Shown here piece by piece: positions 32,652-40,800 of a DNA stretch of 64,000 nucleotides. This DNA is from Nocardioides sp. JQ2195. Its GTDB lineage: Bacteria; Actinomycetota; Actinomycetes; Propionibacteriales; Nocardioidaceae. The stretch's first letter is position 1. Each line of letters opens with the position of its first letter. A program made the position numbers and the translations under genes. The stretch is taken from NCBI RefSeq assembly GCF_012272695.1, contig NZ_CP050902.1, forward strand, positions 124,001 through 188,000, read 5' to 3'. The notes beneath the pieces were generated by a model. The model ran no database searches and was not told the DNA's origin. It saw only the letters and a program-made list of their open reading frames with translations.

Positions 32652-33596
32652 ATGAGCGCGATTGACGGAGTCTCCGAGATCTTCGACCCCGAGGCCTGGG
32701 ACGTGGTCCCCGGATTCGAGGGCATGACCGACCTGACCTACCACCGGGCGAGGGACCACGGCACGGTGCGCGTGGCCTTCGACCGGCCGGACGTGCTCAA
32801 CGCGTTCCGTCCCCACACCGTCGACGAGCTGCTCACGGTCCTGGAGCACGCGCGGACGTCGGCCGATGTCGGGTGCGTGCTGCTGACCGGCAACGGTCCC
32901 AGCGAGAAGAACGGCAAGTGGGCGTTCTGCACGGGCGGCGACCAGCGGATCCGGGGGCGGGCCGGCTACCAGTACGAGGCCGGGGAGGCCGGCAACACCG
33001 ACACCGGGGCCGAGGAACCCAGCCCGATCGACAAGGCCAGGCTCGGTCGCCTGCACATCCTCGAGGTGCAGCGACTGATCCGCTTCATGCCGAAGGTGGT
33101 CATCTGCGTGGTCAACGGCTGGGCGGCCGGTGGGGGGCACTCGCTGCACGCTGTCTGTGACCTGACCCTGGCCTCTCGGGAGCACGCCCGTTTCAAGCAG
33201 ACCGACGCCGACGTCGGCTCGTTCGACGGCGGCTTCGGGTCGGCGTACCTCGCCCGCCAGGTCGGGCAGAAGTTCGCCCGGGAGATCTTCTTCCTCGGCG
33301 ACGAGTACGACGCCGAGCAGATGCACGCCATGGGTGCGGTGAACAAGGTCGTCGACCATGCCGACCTGGAGAAGGAGGCCCTCGAGTGGGGTCGCAAGGT
33401 CAACGGCAAGTCGCCCACGGCACAGCGGATGCTGAAGTACTCCTTCAACCTGATCGACGACGGCCTGGTCGGCCAGCAGCTCTTCGCCGGCGAGACCACA
33501 CGCCTGGCCTACATGACCGACGAGGCGGTCGAGGGGCGCGACCAGTTCCTGGAGAAGCGCGACCCCGACTGGTCACCCTTCCCCTGGTACTACTGA
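32652..33596 (+). CDS. menB: 1,4-dihydroxy-2-naphthoyl-CoA synthase
   Basis: A 314-residue crotonase-fold enzyme of menaquinone synthesis, closing the second ring of o-succinylbenzoyl-CoA. Diagnostic are VAFDRPDVLNAFRPHTVDELL, the GKWAFCTGGDQRIRGRAGYQYE segment (about 97-119), VVNGWAAGGGHSLHAVCDLTLASREHARFKQTDADVGSFDGGFGSAYLARQVGQK and the C-terminal W-SPFPWYY. The extended N-terminus (IFDPEAWDVVPGFE) matches the actinobacterial form. ATG start at 32652. Other men genes are not in this window, so menaquinone genes appear scattered here. No operon partner downstream is apparent; the sirtuin gene begins 132 bases later. Confidence 0.95.
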   Translation: MSAIDGVSEIFDPEAWDVVPGFEGMTDLTYHRARDHGTVRVAFDRPDVLNAFRPHTVDELLTVLEHARTSADVGCVLLTGNGPSEKNGKWAFCTGGDQRIRGRAGYQYEAGEAGNTDTGAEEPSPIDKARLGRLHILEVQRLIRFMPKVVICVVNGWAAGGGHSLHAVCDLTLASREHARFKQTDADVGSFDGGFGSAYLARQVGQKFAREIFFLGDEYDAEQMHAMGAVNKVVDHADLEKEALEWGRKVNGKSPTAQRMLKYSFNLIDDGLVGQQLFAGETTRLAYMTDEAVEGRDQFLEKRDPDWSPFPWYY

Positions 33597-33728
33597 CGGA
33601 TCCGACGCGCTGGGCCCGGTTCGCGGAGCTCGCGTGAGGCGGACCAGGTGCGCTCACACTCGCGGGCTGATCCGTCATTCGGGAGGGATCGCCGTGTCCC
33701 CGGTCACTGTGCACATAGGGTGCTGGAT

Positions 33729-34427
33729 GTGAACGTCGTCGTGCTGACCGGTGCTGGCATCTCCGCGGAGAGCGGAGTGCCGACCTTTCGTGACGCCGAC
33801 GGACTCTGGGAGGGACACCGCATCGAGGACGTCGCCACCCCCGAGGCCTACGACGTGAAGCCGAGCATGGTCCAGAAGTTCTACGACGACCGTCGTGCCG
33901 CGCTGGCCCAGGTCGCTCCGAACCCGGCCCACGAGGCGTTGGCCCGGCTCGAGGACGTCCTGGGCGAGGACCTGCTGCTGGTCACCCAGAACATCGACGA
34001 CCTCCACGAGCGCGGTGGCTCACGGCGCGTGGTGCACATGCACGGCGAGCTGCTCTCGGCCCTGTGCCGCAGCTGCAACCGACGTACGCCGTGGGCCGAC
34101 GGTCTCAGTGACTTCCCGCCCTGCCCGCGCTGCGGTGTCAACGAGCTGCGCCCGGACGTCGTCTGGTTCGGCGAGGTGCCCTACGAGATGGACCGGATCC
34201 AGCGGGCCCTGATGAGCACCGACGTCTTCGTCTCGATCGGCACCTCCGGTGCGGTCTATCCGGCCGCCGGGTTCGTGCAGCTGGCCAGGGCCTGCGGCGC
34301 CCAGACCCTGGAGCTGAACCTGGTCCCGAGCGAGGGGTCGTCGTTCTTCGCCGAGGCCCGGCACGGCCGGGCCAGCGACCTGGTGCCGTTGTGGGTCGAC
34401 GAGATGCTGGAGCGCACCACGCTCTGA
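33729..34427 (+). CDS. cobB: NAD-dependent protein deacylase (sirtuin)
   Basis: A 232-residue sirtuin that removes acetyl or succinyl groups from lysines with consumption of NAD+. All core motifs are present: GAGISAESGVPTFRD (7-21), the Tyr/Arg pair in QKFYDDRRA typical of class III desuccinylases, TQNIDDLHERGGS, catalytic His in HMHGEL, the zinc cysteines CRSC and CPRC, and GTSGAVYPAAGF and NLVPSE. The class III Tyr-x-x-Arg suggests desuccinylase/demalonylase activity. GTG 33729 is used as start so that the NAD motif sits near the N-terminus; an in-frame GTG nine bases earlier is possible. Two palindromic repeats follow its stop. Confidence 0.93.
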   Translation: MNVVVLTGAGISAESGVPTFRDADGLWEGHRIEDVATPEAYDVKPSMVQKFYDDRRAALAQVAPNPAHEALARLEDVLGEDLLLVTQNIDDLHERGGSRRVVHMHGELLSALCRSCNRRTPWADGLSDFPPCPRCGVNELRPDVVWFGEVPYEMDRIQRALMSTDVFVSIGTSGAVYPAAGFVQLARACGAQTLELNLVPSEGSSFFAEARHGRASDLVPLWVDEMLERTTL

Positions 34428-34439
34428 GTCGTGGGCCGG

Positions 34440-34480
34440 GGTGGTTTCGAGACGGCTCGTTCCTCGCCTCCTCAACCACC
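34440..34480 (-). repeat. Dispersed palindromic repeat, family A
   Basis: GGTGGTTTCGAGACGG through CTCCTCAACCACC; first of two direct copies 53 bases apart between the convergent sirtuin and TetR genes. Its dyad could also act as a transcription terminator. Confidence 0.85.
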
Positions 34481-34492
34481 GGGTGGGCCCGG

Positions 34493-34532
34493 GGTGGTTT
34501 CGAGACGGCTCGTTCCTCGCCTCCTCACCACC
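34493..34532 (-). repeat. Dispersed palindromic repeat, family A
   Basis: The second copy, identical to the first except for one missing A in the closing arm (CTCCTCACCACC). Confidence 0.85.
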
Positions 34533-34556
34533 GGGGAGCTCGGATGCCGCGAGCGC

Positions 34557-35324
34557 TCAGCGCGCCAGCTCGGCCACGATGAACGGCTCGAGCCGGGGCA
34601 GCTCGTCAGCCAGGCCGAGGACTCTCGCCTGGTCGCGGAACATCTGGCGGAACAGCACCCCGGTGGTGGTCATCCGTGGGTCGACGTGGCCGAACACCTC
34701 CAGCGTCACCGTGCCGTAGAGCGCGGACCATGACCTGGTGAACACCCACAGCAGGCCGCGCAGGTCGTCGGGGATCTCGATCGGTGTGACCGGCATGATC
34801 GGGTCGCGCAGGATCTCGACGAGGTCGTCGTCGAGGTCGGCCAGTGCCGGGTAGGGGCTGTCGTACTTCTGCCAGATCTGCACGAGCAGGTCGTTGAAGA
34901 GCGCGCCCGATGCGGATGCCTCGGCGAGCGTGGTCTCGCTCAGGGTCGGGTCGATGCAGAGCGAGGCGACATCCATGTTGGTGAACACGACGTCGAACTC
35001 CTTGCGCGAAGCCAGTGCCCAGCGGCGGAAGGCCAGGGCCGCTGCCGTGATGCGCATGGCCGGGTCGTCGGCGGGGTGGGCCGCCACGGCTGGTTGGAGG
35101 TGCTCGGCCGTCATCGCGGCATCGATGCCGATCGCGACCACCCGCAACAGGTCTTGGTAGGACGCGACGTAGCGGTAGAGCGCGGGAGCGGTCATGCCCA
35201 TGCGCTGGGCCACGGCGCGCAGCGACAGCTCGCCGTCCTCGGCGAGGATCGCGCGCGCAGAGTCGACGATCTCGTCGAGGGTCGCCTGGCGCTGGCGCTC
35301 GCGTCGGCCGGGTGCTGGTGTCAC
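34557..35324 (-). CDS. TetR/AcrR-family regulator
   Basis: A 255-residue TetR-type protein. The DNA-binding head reads RRERQRQATLDEIVDSARAILAEDGELSLRAVAQRMGMTAPALYRYVASYQDLLRVV (about 6-63); the C-terminal part has the WHG-type pattern (RRWALASRKEFDVVFTNMD, LLWVFTRSWSALYGTVTLEVFGHVDPRMT). It is divergent from an MMPL exporter gene, and two overlapping palindromes lie between them, so it most likely represses that exporter and itself. ATG/GTG start at 35324, 90-99 bases from the exporter start. The ligand is unknown. Confidence 0.88.
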   Translation of the reverse strand: MTPAPGRRERQRQATLDEIVDSARAILAEDGELSLRAVAQRMGMTAPALYRYVASYQDLLRVVAIGIDAAMTAEHLQPAVAAHPADDPAMRITAAALAFRRWALASRKEFDVVFTNMDVASLCIDPTLSETTLAEASASGALFNDLLVQIWQKYDSPYPALADLDDDLVEILRDPIMPVTPIEIPDDLRGLLWVFTRSWSALYGTVTLEVFGHVDPRMTTTGVLFRQMFRDQARVLGLADELPRLEPFIVAELAR

Positions 35325-35363
35325 GAAAGTTCCTCCGAATTGACGTTGACGGGACGAGTTTAC

Positions 35364-35388
35364 ACTGTTTACAGTTAACGGCGTTAAC
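35364..35388. promoter_or_regulatory. Two overlapping palindromes, candidate TetR operator for the MMPL exporter
   Basis: ACTGT-TT-ACAGT (35364-35375) overlaps GTTAACG-G-CGTTAAC (35374-35388). The AT-rich island is the only one in the divergent space and is close to where promoters for both genes should be. Confidence 0.65.
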
Positions 35389-35422
35389 CTTCCTGATACC
35401 TCGTCACAAAGGGATGTCCACC

Positions 35423-37537
35423 ATGGAGCGCTGGGGTGCTGTCATCGCCCGTCGGGCCGTGCACGTCGTCGTCATCGGAGTCCTCGTCGTGCTCGGCGCG
35501 GGTGCCTACGGCGCGGGAGTCTTCGGCGACCTGTCCCAGGGTGGCTTCGACGATCCGAGCAGTGAGTCCTCACGGGAGCTGGCCAAGGAGCGGGAGGTCT
35601 TCGGCAACCAGACCGTCGACGTGGTCGCGATCTACTCCAGCGACGACAAGACCGTCGACGACCCCGAGTTCGAGGCATCGGTGCGGGAGGTCGTCGCCGG
35701 GCTGCCGGACGTCACCACCACGGTCGTGAACCACTACGACACCCCGTCGCCGGCCCTGGTCAGCCACGACCAGCACGCCGTGCAGGTGCTGATCTCCCTG
35801 GAGGGAGAGTCCCAGAACGAGCTGCTCGAGAGCTGGGACGCCCTCGAGCCGCACCTCGAGGCGGACGGGCTCGAGACCGACGTGGCGGGTGCCTTCGCGG
35901 TCTACGGCGACGTCAACGAGATCACCGAGAAGGACCTGGCGCAGGCCGAGACGATCTCGGCGCCCGTCGTGCTGCTCCTGTCGCTGCTGATCTTCGGCAG
36001 CCTGGTCGCCGCCTCGATGCCGGTGCTGGTGGGGGCGATCGCGGTGGTCGGCGCGCTGGCCGTCGTCCGCCTCCTGACCGTCTTCACCGAGGTCTCGATC
36101 TTCTCCGTCAACGTGATCACCCTGATCGGCCTCGGCCTGGCGATCGACTACGCGCTCTTCATCATCAGCCGGTTCCGGGAGGAGCTCGCCCTCCGTCCGG
36201 TCGACGACCCGTACGCGGTCGCCGAGGCGATCACGGTGACCATGGCGACGGCCGGGCGCACGGTCCTCTTCTCCGGCCTGACCGTCGCCGCGGCGCTCAG
36301 CTCGCTGATGGTCTTCCCGCAGAGCTTCCTCAAGTCGATGGGGTACGGCGGCATGGCGGCCGTGGTCGTGGCCATGCTCTCGGCGCTGACCGTGCTGCCG
36401 GCCGTGCTCCGGCTGCTCGGCCGGCGGGTCGACGGCGGGCGGCTTCCGTGGCGTCGGCACCGGCCGGTCCCGGTCGGCAGCGACCACGGCGCGTGGGCGC
36501 GCCTGGCCCATGGCGTCATGCGCCGACCCGTGGTCGTGACCGTGCTGGTCACGGTGGTCCTGATCGCGATCGCTTCACCGTTCCTGGGCGTGAAGTGGGG
36601 CAGCGTCGACTATCGCGTCCTGCCGGCCGATGCCCCTGCCCACGTGGCCGCCGACAAGCTGAACAGCGACTTCGGCCCGGAGACCTCGAGCGCCAACCTG
36701 CTGCTCGACGGAACCACGAGGGCCGACGTGGCGGCGTACGAGGCCGAGCTCGCCCGGATCCCCGGCCTCACGGTCGAACCCGTGGCTGCCGAGGGCGAGG
36801 TGACGCTGCTGCGGGCGAGCTGGCAGGGAAACAGCCAGACCGAGCAGTCCCAGGAGATGGTCGAGCGCATCCGCGAGGTCGCCCCGGACAGCGGGTCGGT
36901 GCTCGCCGGTGGGCTCAGCGCATCCACGGTCGACCTGCTCGACTCGGTCGGCAGCCACCTGCCGTGGATGGGCCTGATCGTGGTCGGCGTGATGCTGTTG
37001 CTGCTCTTCCTGGCCTTCGGCTCGCTGGTGCTGCCCCTGAAGGCGGTGGTGATGAACGCGATCTCGATCTCCGCCTCGTTCGGTGTGGTCACCTGGATCT
37101 TCGCGGAAGGCCACCTGGAGGGTCTGCTCGGCTTCGAGTCGCAGGGTTACCTCGATGCCACCCAGCCGATCCTGATGCTCGCCATCCTCTTCGGGCTGTC
37201 GATGGACTACGAGGTGTTCCTGCTGTCCAGGGTGCGCGAGCAGTGGGACCTGACCCACGACAACGACCGGGCGGTCGCGACGGGACTGCAGAAGACCGGG
37301 CGCATCATCACCAGCGCCGCGCTGCTGCTCGCGATCGTGATCGGAGCCTTCGGGCTCAGTGGGATCGTGTTCATGAAGATGATCGGCATCGGCATGCTGG
37401 TCGCGCTGCTCCTCGACGCGACGGTGGTGCGCGCGCTGCTGGTCCCGGCCACGATGAAGCTGCTCGGGCGGTTGAACTGGTGGGCCCCGGGGCCGTTGCT
37501 GCGGTGGTGGGAACGCTACGGTTTCCGGGGCCACTGA
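35423..37537 (+). CDS. MMPL/RND-family exporter
   Basis: A 704-residue transporter of the MMPL class (704 counted from ATG 35423; an ATG at 35414 is also in frame). AAAGGG stands directly before 35414, which leaves a nine-base spacing to 35423, so I prefer the latter. It has the RND layout: one helix at residues 10-30, a periplasmic domain (about 40-170), a six-helix bundle (VVLLLSLLIFGSLVAASMPVL, GLGLAIDYALFIISRFREE with the proton-relay Asp/Tyr), a second external domain, and a second bundle (LFGLSMDYEVFLLSRVREQW). Substrates may be lipids or drugs. It is divergent from the TetR gene and probably repressed by it. Confidence 0.9.
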   Translation: MERWGAVIARRAVHVVVIGVLVVLGAGAYGAGVFGDLSQGGFDDPSSESSRELAKEREVFGNQTVDVVAIYSSDDKTVDDPEFEASVREVVAGLPDVTTTVVNHYDTPSPALVSHDQHAVQVLISLEGESQNELLESWDALEPHLEADGLETDVAGAFAVYGDVNEITEKDLAQAETISAPVVLLLSLLIFGSLVAASMPVLVGAIAVVGALAVVRLLTVFTEVSIFSVNVITLIGLGLAIDYALFIISRFREELALRPVDDPYAVAEAITVTMATAGRTVLFSGLTVAAALSSLMVFPQSFLKSMGYGGMAAVVVAMLSALTVLPAVLRLLGRRVDGGRLPWRRHRPVPVGSDHGAWARLAHGVMRRPVVVTVLVTVVLIAIASPFLGVKWGSVDYRVLPADAPAHVAADKLNSDFGPETSSANLLLDGTTRADVAAYEAELARIPGLTVEPVAAEGEVTLLRASWQGNSQTEQSQEMVERIREVAPDSGSVLAGGLSASTVDLLDSVGSHLPWMGLIVVGVMLLLLFLAFGSLVLPLKAVVMNAISISASFGVVTWIFAEGHLEGLLGFESQGYLDATQPILMLAILFGLSMDYEVFLLSRVREQWDLTHDNDRAVATGLQKTGRIITSAALLLAIVIGAFGLSGIVFMKMIGIGMLVALLLDATVVRALLVPATMKLLGRLNWWAPGPLLRWWERYGFRGH

Positions 37538-37612
37538 GGCGTGGCTCACGTTCCGTATCGTGGGATCAATGCCCAAATGGTGGTCACCCGACCTCTAGAT
37601 TGCATCTCAACT

Positions 37613-37626
37613 GGCAGAACTCTGCC
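37613..37626. promoter_or_regulatory. Short inverted repeat GGCAGA-ac-TCTGCC before pntA
   Basis: Six-bp arms, 30 bases upstream of pntA. A possible -10 box TAGATT lies at 37596-37601. Either an operator or chance. Confidence 0.3.
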
Positions 37627-37655
37627 CACCGCAGCATCGAAATCGGAGTGATCAC

Positions 37656-39182
37656 ATGCTCATCGGCGTCCTCAGGGAGGCACAGACCGGGGAGACCCGC
37701 GTCGCCGCCACCCCTGCCACCGTCGGCCAACTGCTCAAGCTCGGCTACGACGTCGTCGTCGAAACGGGCGCCGGCACGGCCTCCAGCTTCGCGGACGAGG
37801 CGTACGTCGAGGCCGGCGCGACGATCGGCGATCCGTTCGATGCCGACATCGTGCTCGGCGTGAACAACCCGGCGGACGAACAGCTTGACCAGCTTCGGCA
37901 GAACGCGACCCTGATCGGCATCCTGAATGCCCGCCTGGACGAGTCGGTCGTCGCCGACCTCACGTCGCGGCAGATCACTGCCCTGTCGATGGACGCCGTC
38001 CCGCGCATCTCGCGCGCGCAGTCGCTCGACGTGCTGTCCTCGATGGCCAACATCGCGGGCTACCGTGCGGTCGTCGAGGCAGCGCACGTCTTCGGTCGGT
38101 TCTTCACCGGCCAGGTCACCGCGGCCGGCAAGGTCCCACCGGCCACGGTGCTGGTCGCCGGCGCCGGTGTGGCCGGGCTGGCGGCGATCGGTGCTGCGGG
38201 TTCGCTGGGCGCGGTGGTCAAGGCCACCGACCCGCGTCCCGAGGTGGCCGACCAGGTGAAGTCGCTCGGTGGTGAGTACCTCGCGGTCGAGGACCCCGAG
38301 GCCGAGGTGTCGGCGACGGGCTACGCCAAGGAGATGGGCGACGACTACAACGCCCGTGCCGCGCAGCTCTACACCCAGACCGTGCCCGACGTGGACATCA
38401 TCGTCACGACGGCGCTGATCCCGGGCCGCCCCGCGCCCCGACTGATCACCGCCGACATGGTCGCGTCGATGAAGTCCGGCTCGGTCATCGTCGACATGGC
38501 CGCCGGCTCCGGCGGCAACGTCGAGGGCTCGGTGCCAGGTGAGGCGATCACCACCGACAACGGCGTGACGATCATCGGCTACACCGACCTCGCCGGGCGG
38601 TTGCCCGCCCAGGCCTCGCAGCTCTACGGCACGAACCTGGTCAACCTGCTCAAGCTGATGACCCCGGAGAAGGACGGCCGGCTCGTCCTCGACTTCGACG
38701 ACGTCGTCCAGCGCTCGATCACCGTCGTCCGCGACGGCCAGTCGACCTGGCCCCCGCCGCCGGTGCAGGTCTCTGCGGCCCCGGCCGCTGCCCCGGCCGC
38801 GGCGGAGGTCGTGGTCAAGGAGGAGAAGGAGCCCCTCGCCCCGGCAGCCAAGTTCGGTGGCATCTTGGCCGGTGGCGCTGCTTTGGTGCTGCTGGTCGCC
38901 GCTTCTCCGGCGGTCCTACAGCTCCAGCTGGTGACCTTCGCCCTGGCGATCATCATCGGCTTCTACGTAATCACCGGCGTACACCACGCGCTGCACACGC
39001 CGCTGATGTCCGTGACCAACGCGATCTCCGGGATCATCGTGGTCGGAGCGCTGCTCCAGATCGGACACGACGGAACCCTGATCACCGTCATTGCGGCTGC
39101 AGCGATCCTGCTGGCCTCCATCAACATCTTTGGTGGCTTCGCGGTGACGCGCCGCATGCTCGCCATGTTCTCCCGATCCTGA
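37656..39182 (+). CDS. pntA: NAD(P) transhydrogenase alpha subunit
   Basis: A 508-residue subunit of the proton-pumping transhydrogenase, which makes NADPH from NADH using proton-motive force. Residues 1-375 form the NAD(H)-binding domain I ([53 protein letters not shown] near 165-200, [30 protein letters not shown]). A Pro/Ala/Glu linker (about 370-395) leads to four membrane helices of domain II. This is the single-chain alpha type as in E. coli rather than the split PntAA/PntAB form. ATG 37656 has GGAGTG nine bases upstream. pntB follows after 13 bases. Confidence 0.96.
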   Translation: MLIGVLREAQTGETRVAATPATVGQLLKLGYDVVVETGAGTASSFADEAYVEAGATIGDPFDADIVLGVNNPADEQLDQLRQNATLIGILNARLDESVVADLTSRQITALSMDAVPRISRAQSLDVLSSMANIAGYRAVVEAAHVFGRFFTGQVTAAGKVPPATVLVAGAGVAGLAAIGAAGSLGAVVKATDPRPEVADQVKSLGGEYLAVEDPEAEVSATGYAKEMGDDYNARAAQLYTQTVPDVDIIVTTALIPGRPAPRLITADMVASMKSGSVIVDMAAGSGGNVEGSVPGEAITTDNGVTIIGYTDLAGRLPAQASQLYGTNLVNLLKLMTPEKDGRLVLDFDDVVQRSITVVRDGQSTWPPPPVQVSAAPAAAPAAAEVVVKEEKEPLAPAAKFGGILAGGAALVLLVAASPAVLQLQLVTFALAIIIGFYVITGVHHALHTPLMSVTNAISGIIVVGALLQIGHDGTLITVIAAAAILLASINIFGGFAVTRRMLAMFSRS

Positions 39183-39195
39183 AACGAGCTGACCC

Positions 39196-40617
39196 ATGGA
39201 TATCGAATCTGCATCCTTTGCGGCCTACCTCGTAGCAGGCCTGTTCTTCATTCTTGCCCTGGCTGGGCTGTCGAAGCACGAGTCCGCCCGTATGGGCAAC
39301 TCCTTCGGCATCACCGGCATGGTGGTCGCGCTGCTCGCGACCGTCGCCCTGGCCTTCGACCGGGAGCCCTCGGGCCTCGGCATTGGCCTAATGATCGGCG
39401 CGATCCTGATCGGTGCGCTGATCGGTCTGCAGCGGGCCAAGGTCGTCGAGATGACCGGTATGCCGGAACTCATCGCCCTGCTGCACAGCTTCGTCGGTGC
39501 TGCTGCGGTCCTGGTCGGCTGGAACGCCTACCTGCACGCTGAGCACGAGGGCCCGAACAGCGCCGCGGTGCGCGAGCTCGAGGCGTTCGACATGCTCGGC
39601 ATCCACTCGGCCGAGGTCTTCATCGGCGTCTTCGTCGGCGCGGTGACCCTCACCGGGTCGATCGTGGCCTACCTGAAGCTCTCGGCGAAGATGAAGTCGT
39701 CCCCGCTGGTGCTGCCGGGCAAGAACTTCATCAACCTAGGTGCCCTGGTCGTGTTCCTTGCCCTGACCGTCTGGTTCGTCATCGACCCGCAGCTGTGGCT
39801 GCTCATCGTCGTCACGGTCCTGGCGCTCGCGCTGGGTTGGCACCTCGTTGCCTCCATCGGTGGTGGCGACATGCCCGTCGTCGTGTCGATGCTGAACAGC
39901 TACTCCGGTTGGGCCGCTGCGGCCTCGGGCTTCCTGCTCAACAACAACCTGCTGATCATCACCGGTGCGCTGGTGGGCTCCTCGGGTGCCTTCCTGTCCT
40001 ACGTGATGTGCAAGGCGATGAACCGCTCGTTCATCTCGGTGATCGCCGGTGGCTTCGGTATCGAGGCCGGTCCGTCGGAGGACACCGACTACGGCGAGCA
40101 CCGCGAGACCAACGCCGACGACGTCGCCGACCTGCTCACCCACGCCAAGTCGGTGATCATCACCCCCGGCTACGGCATGGCGGTGGCCCAGGCGCAGTAC
40201 GGCGTCGCGCAGCTGACCGGCAAGCTCCGGGAGAAGGGCGTCGATGTCCGCTTCGGCATCCACCCCGTCGCGGGTCGCCTGCCCGGCCACATGAACGTGC
40301 TGCTGGCCGAGGCCAAGGTGCCCTACGACATCGTCCTCGAGCTCGACGAGATCAACGACGACTTCGACGAGACCTCGGTCGTGCTGGTCATCGGTGCCAA
40401 CGACACGGTGAACCCGGCGGCCGCCGAGGACCCGTCCAGCCCGATCGCCGGCATGCCGGTGCTCAGTGTCTGGGAGGCGGAGAACGTGATCGTGTTCAAG
40501 CGGTCGATGGCCTCGGGCTACGCCGGCGTGCAGAACCCGTTGTTCTTCCGCGAGAACTCGCAGATGCTCTTCGGTGACGCCAAGGACCGCGTGGAGGACA
40601 TCCTCCGCGCCCTCTGA
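39196..40617 (+). CDS. pntB: NAD(P) transhydrogenase beta subunit
   Basis: A 473-residue partner of pntA. The N-terminal about 260 residues hold eight to nine membrane helices of the proton channel ([48 protein letters not shown] with the channel His). The C-terminal about 180 residues form the NADP(H)-binding domain [77 protein letters not shown], and [17 protein letters not shown]. Both halves are intact. It is co-transcribed with pntA. After its stop comes a 180-base segment filled with inverted repeats. Confidence 0.96.
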   Translation: MDIESASFAAYLVAGLFFILALAGLSKHESARMGNSFGITGMVVALLATVALAFDREPSGLGIGLMIGAILIGALIGLQRAKVVEMTGMPELIALLHSFVGAAAVLVGWNAYLHAEHEGPNSAAVRELEAFDMLGIHSAEVFIGVFVGAVTLTGSIVAYLKLSAKMKSSPLVLPGKNFINLGALVVFLALTVWFVIDPQLWLLIVVTVLALALGWHLVASIGGGDMPVVVSMLNSYSGWAAAASGFLLNNNLLIITGALVGSSGAFLSYVMCKAMNRSFISVIAGGFGIEAGPSEDTDYGEHRETNADDVADLLTHAKSVIITPGYGMAVAQAQYGVAQLTGKLREKGVDVRFGIHPVAGRLPGHMNVLLAEAKVPYDIVLELDEINDDFDETSVVLVIGANDTVNPAAAEDPSSPIAGMPVLSVWEAENVIVFKRSMASGYAGVQNPLFFRENSQMLFGDAKDRVEDILRAL

Positions 40618-40630
40618 GTTCCGCTTCCCG

Positions 40631-40784
40631 CCGAGTCGGCACGAGTTGACGACTGAGAGCGTCGAGCCGGCACGAGTTGACGACCAACGCGTCAACACGT
40701 GCCGGCTCGGCGCTCTTGTGGGTGAACACGTGCCGGGTCGGGTTGTCTCATCGCGCAGGAGCGTCAACACGTGCCGGGTCGGCG
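40631..40784. repeat. Cluster of five copies of a CACGTGCCGGgTCGG repeat in both orientations
   Basis: Two copies in one orientation (40631-40653, 40663-40685; CCGGCACGAGTTGACGACC) face three in the other (40689-40712, 40722-40741, 40761-40784; CGTCAACACGTGCCGGsTCGG). Copies two and three form a 20-bp inverted repeat with one mismatch. The cluster fills the pntB to TrpE/G-fusion intergenic space and ends 16 bases before the next start. Confidence 0.85.
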
Positions 40785-40800
40785 TGGATAGGGTCTGGTC

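Noticed and set aside
34428-34556. Small plus-strand ORFs through the repeats after the sirtuin gene
   Set aside because: They are translations of the palindromic repeats and lack ribosome sites.
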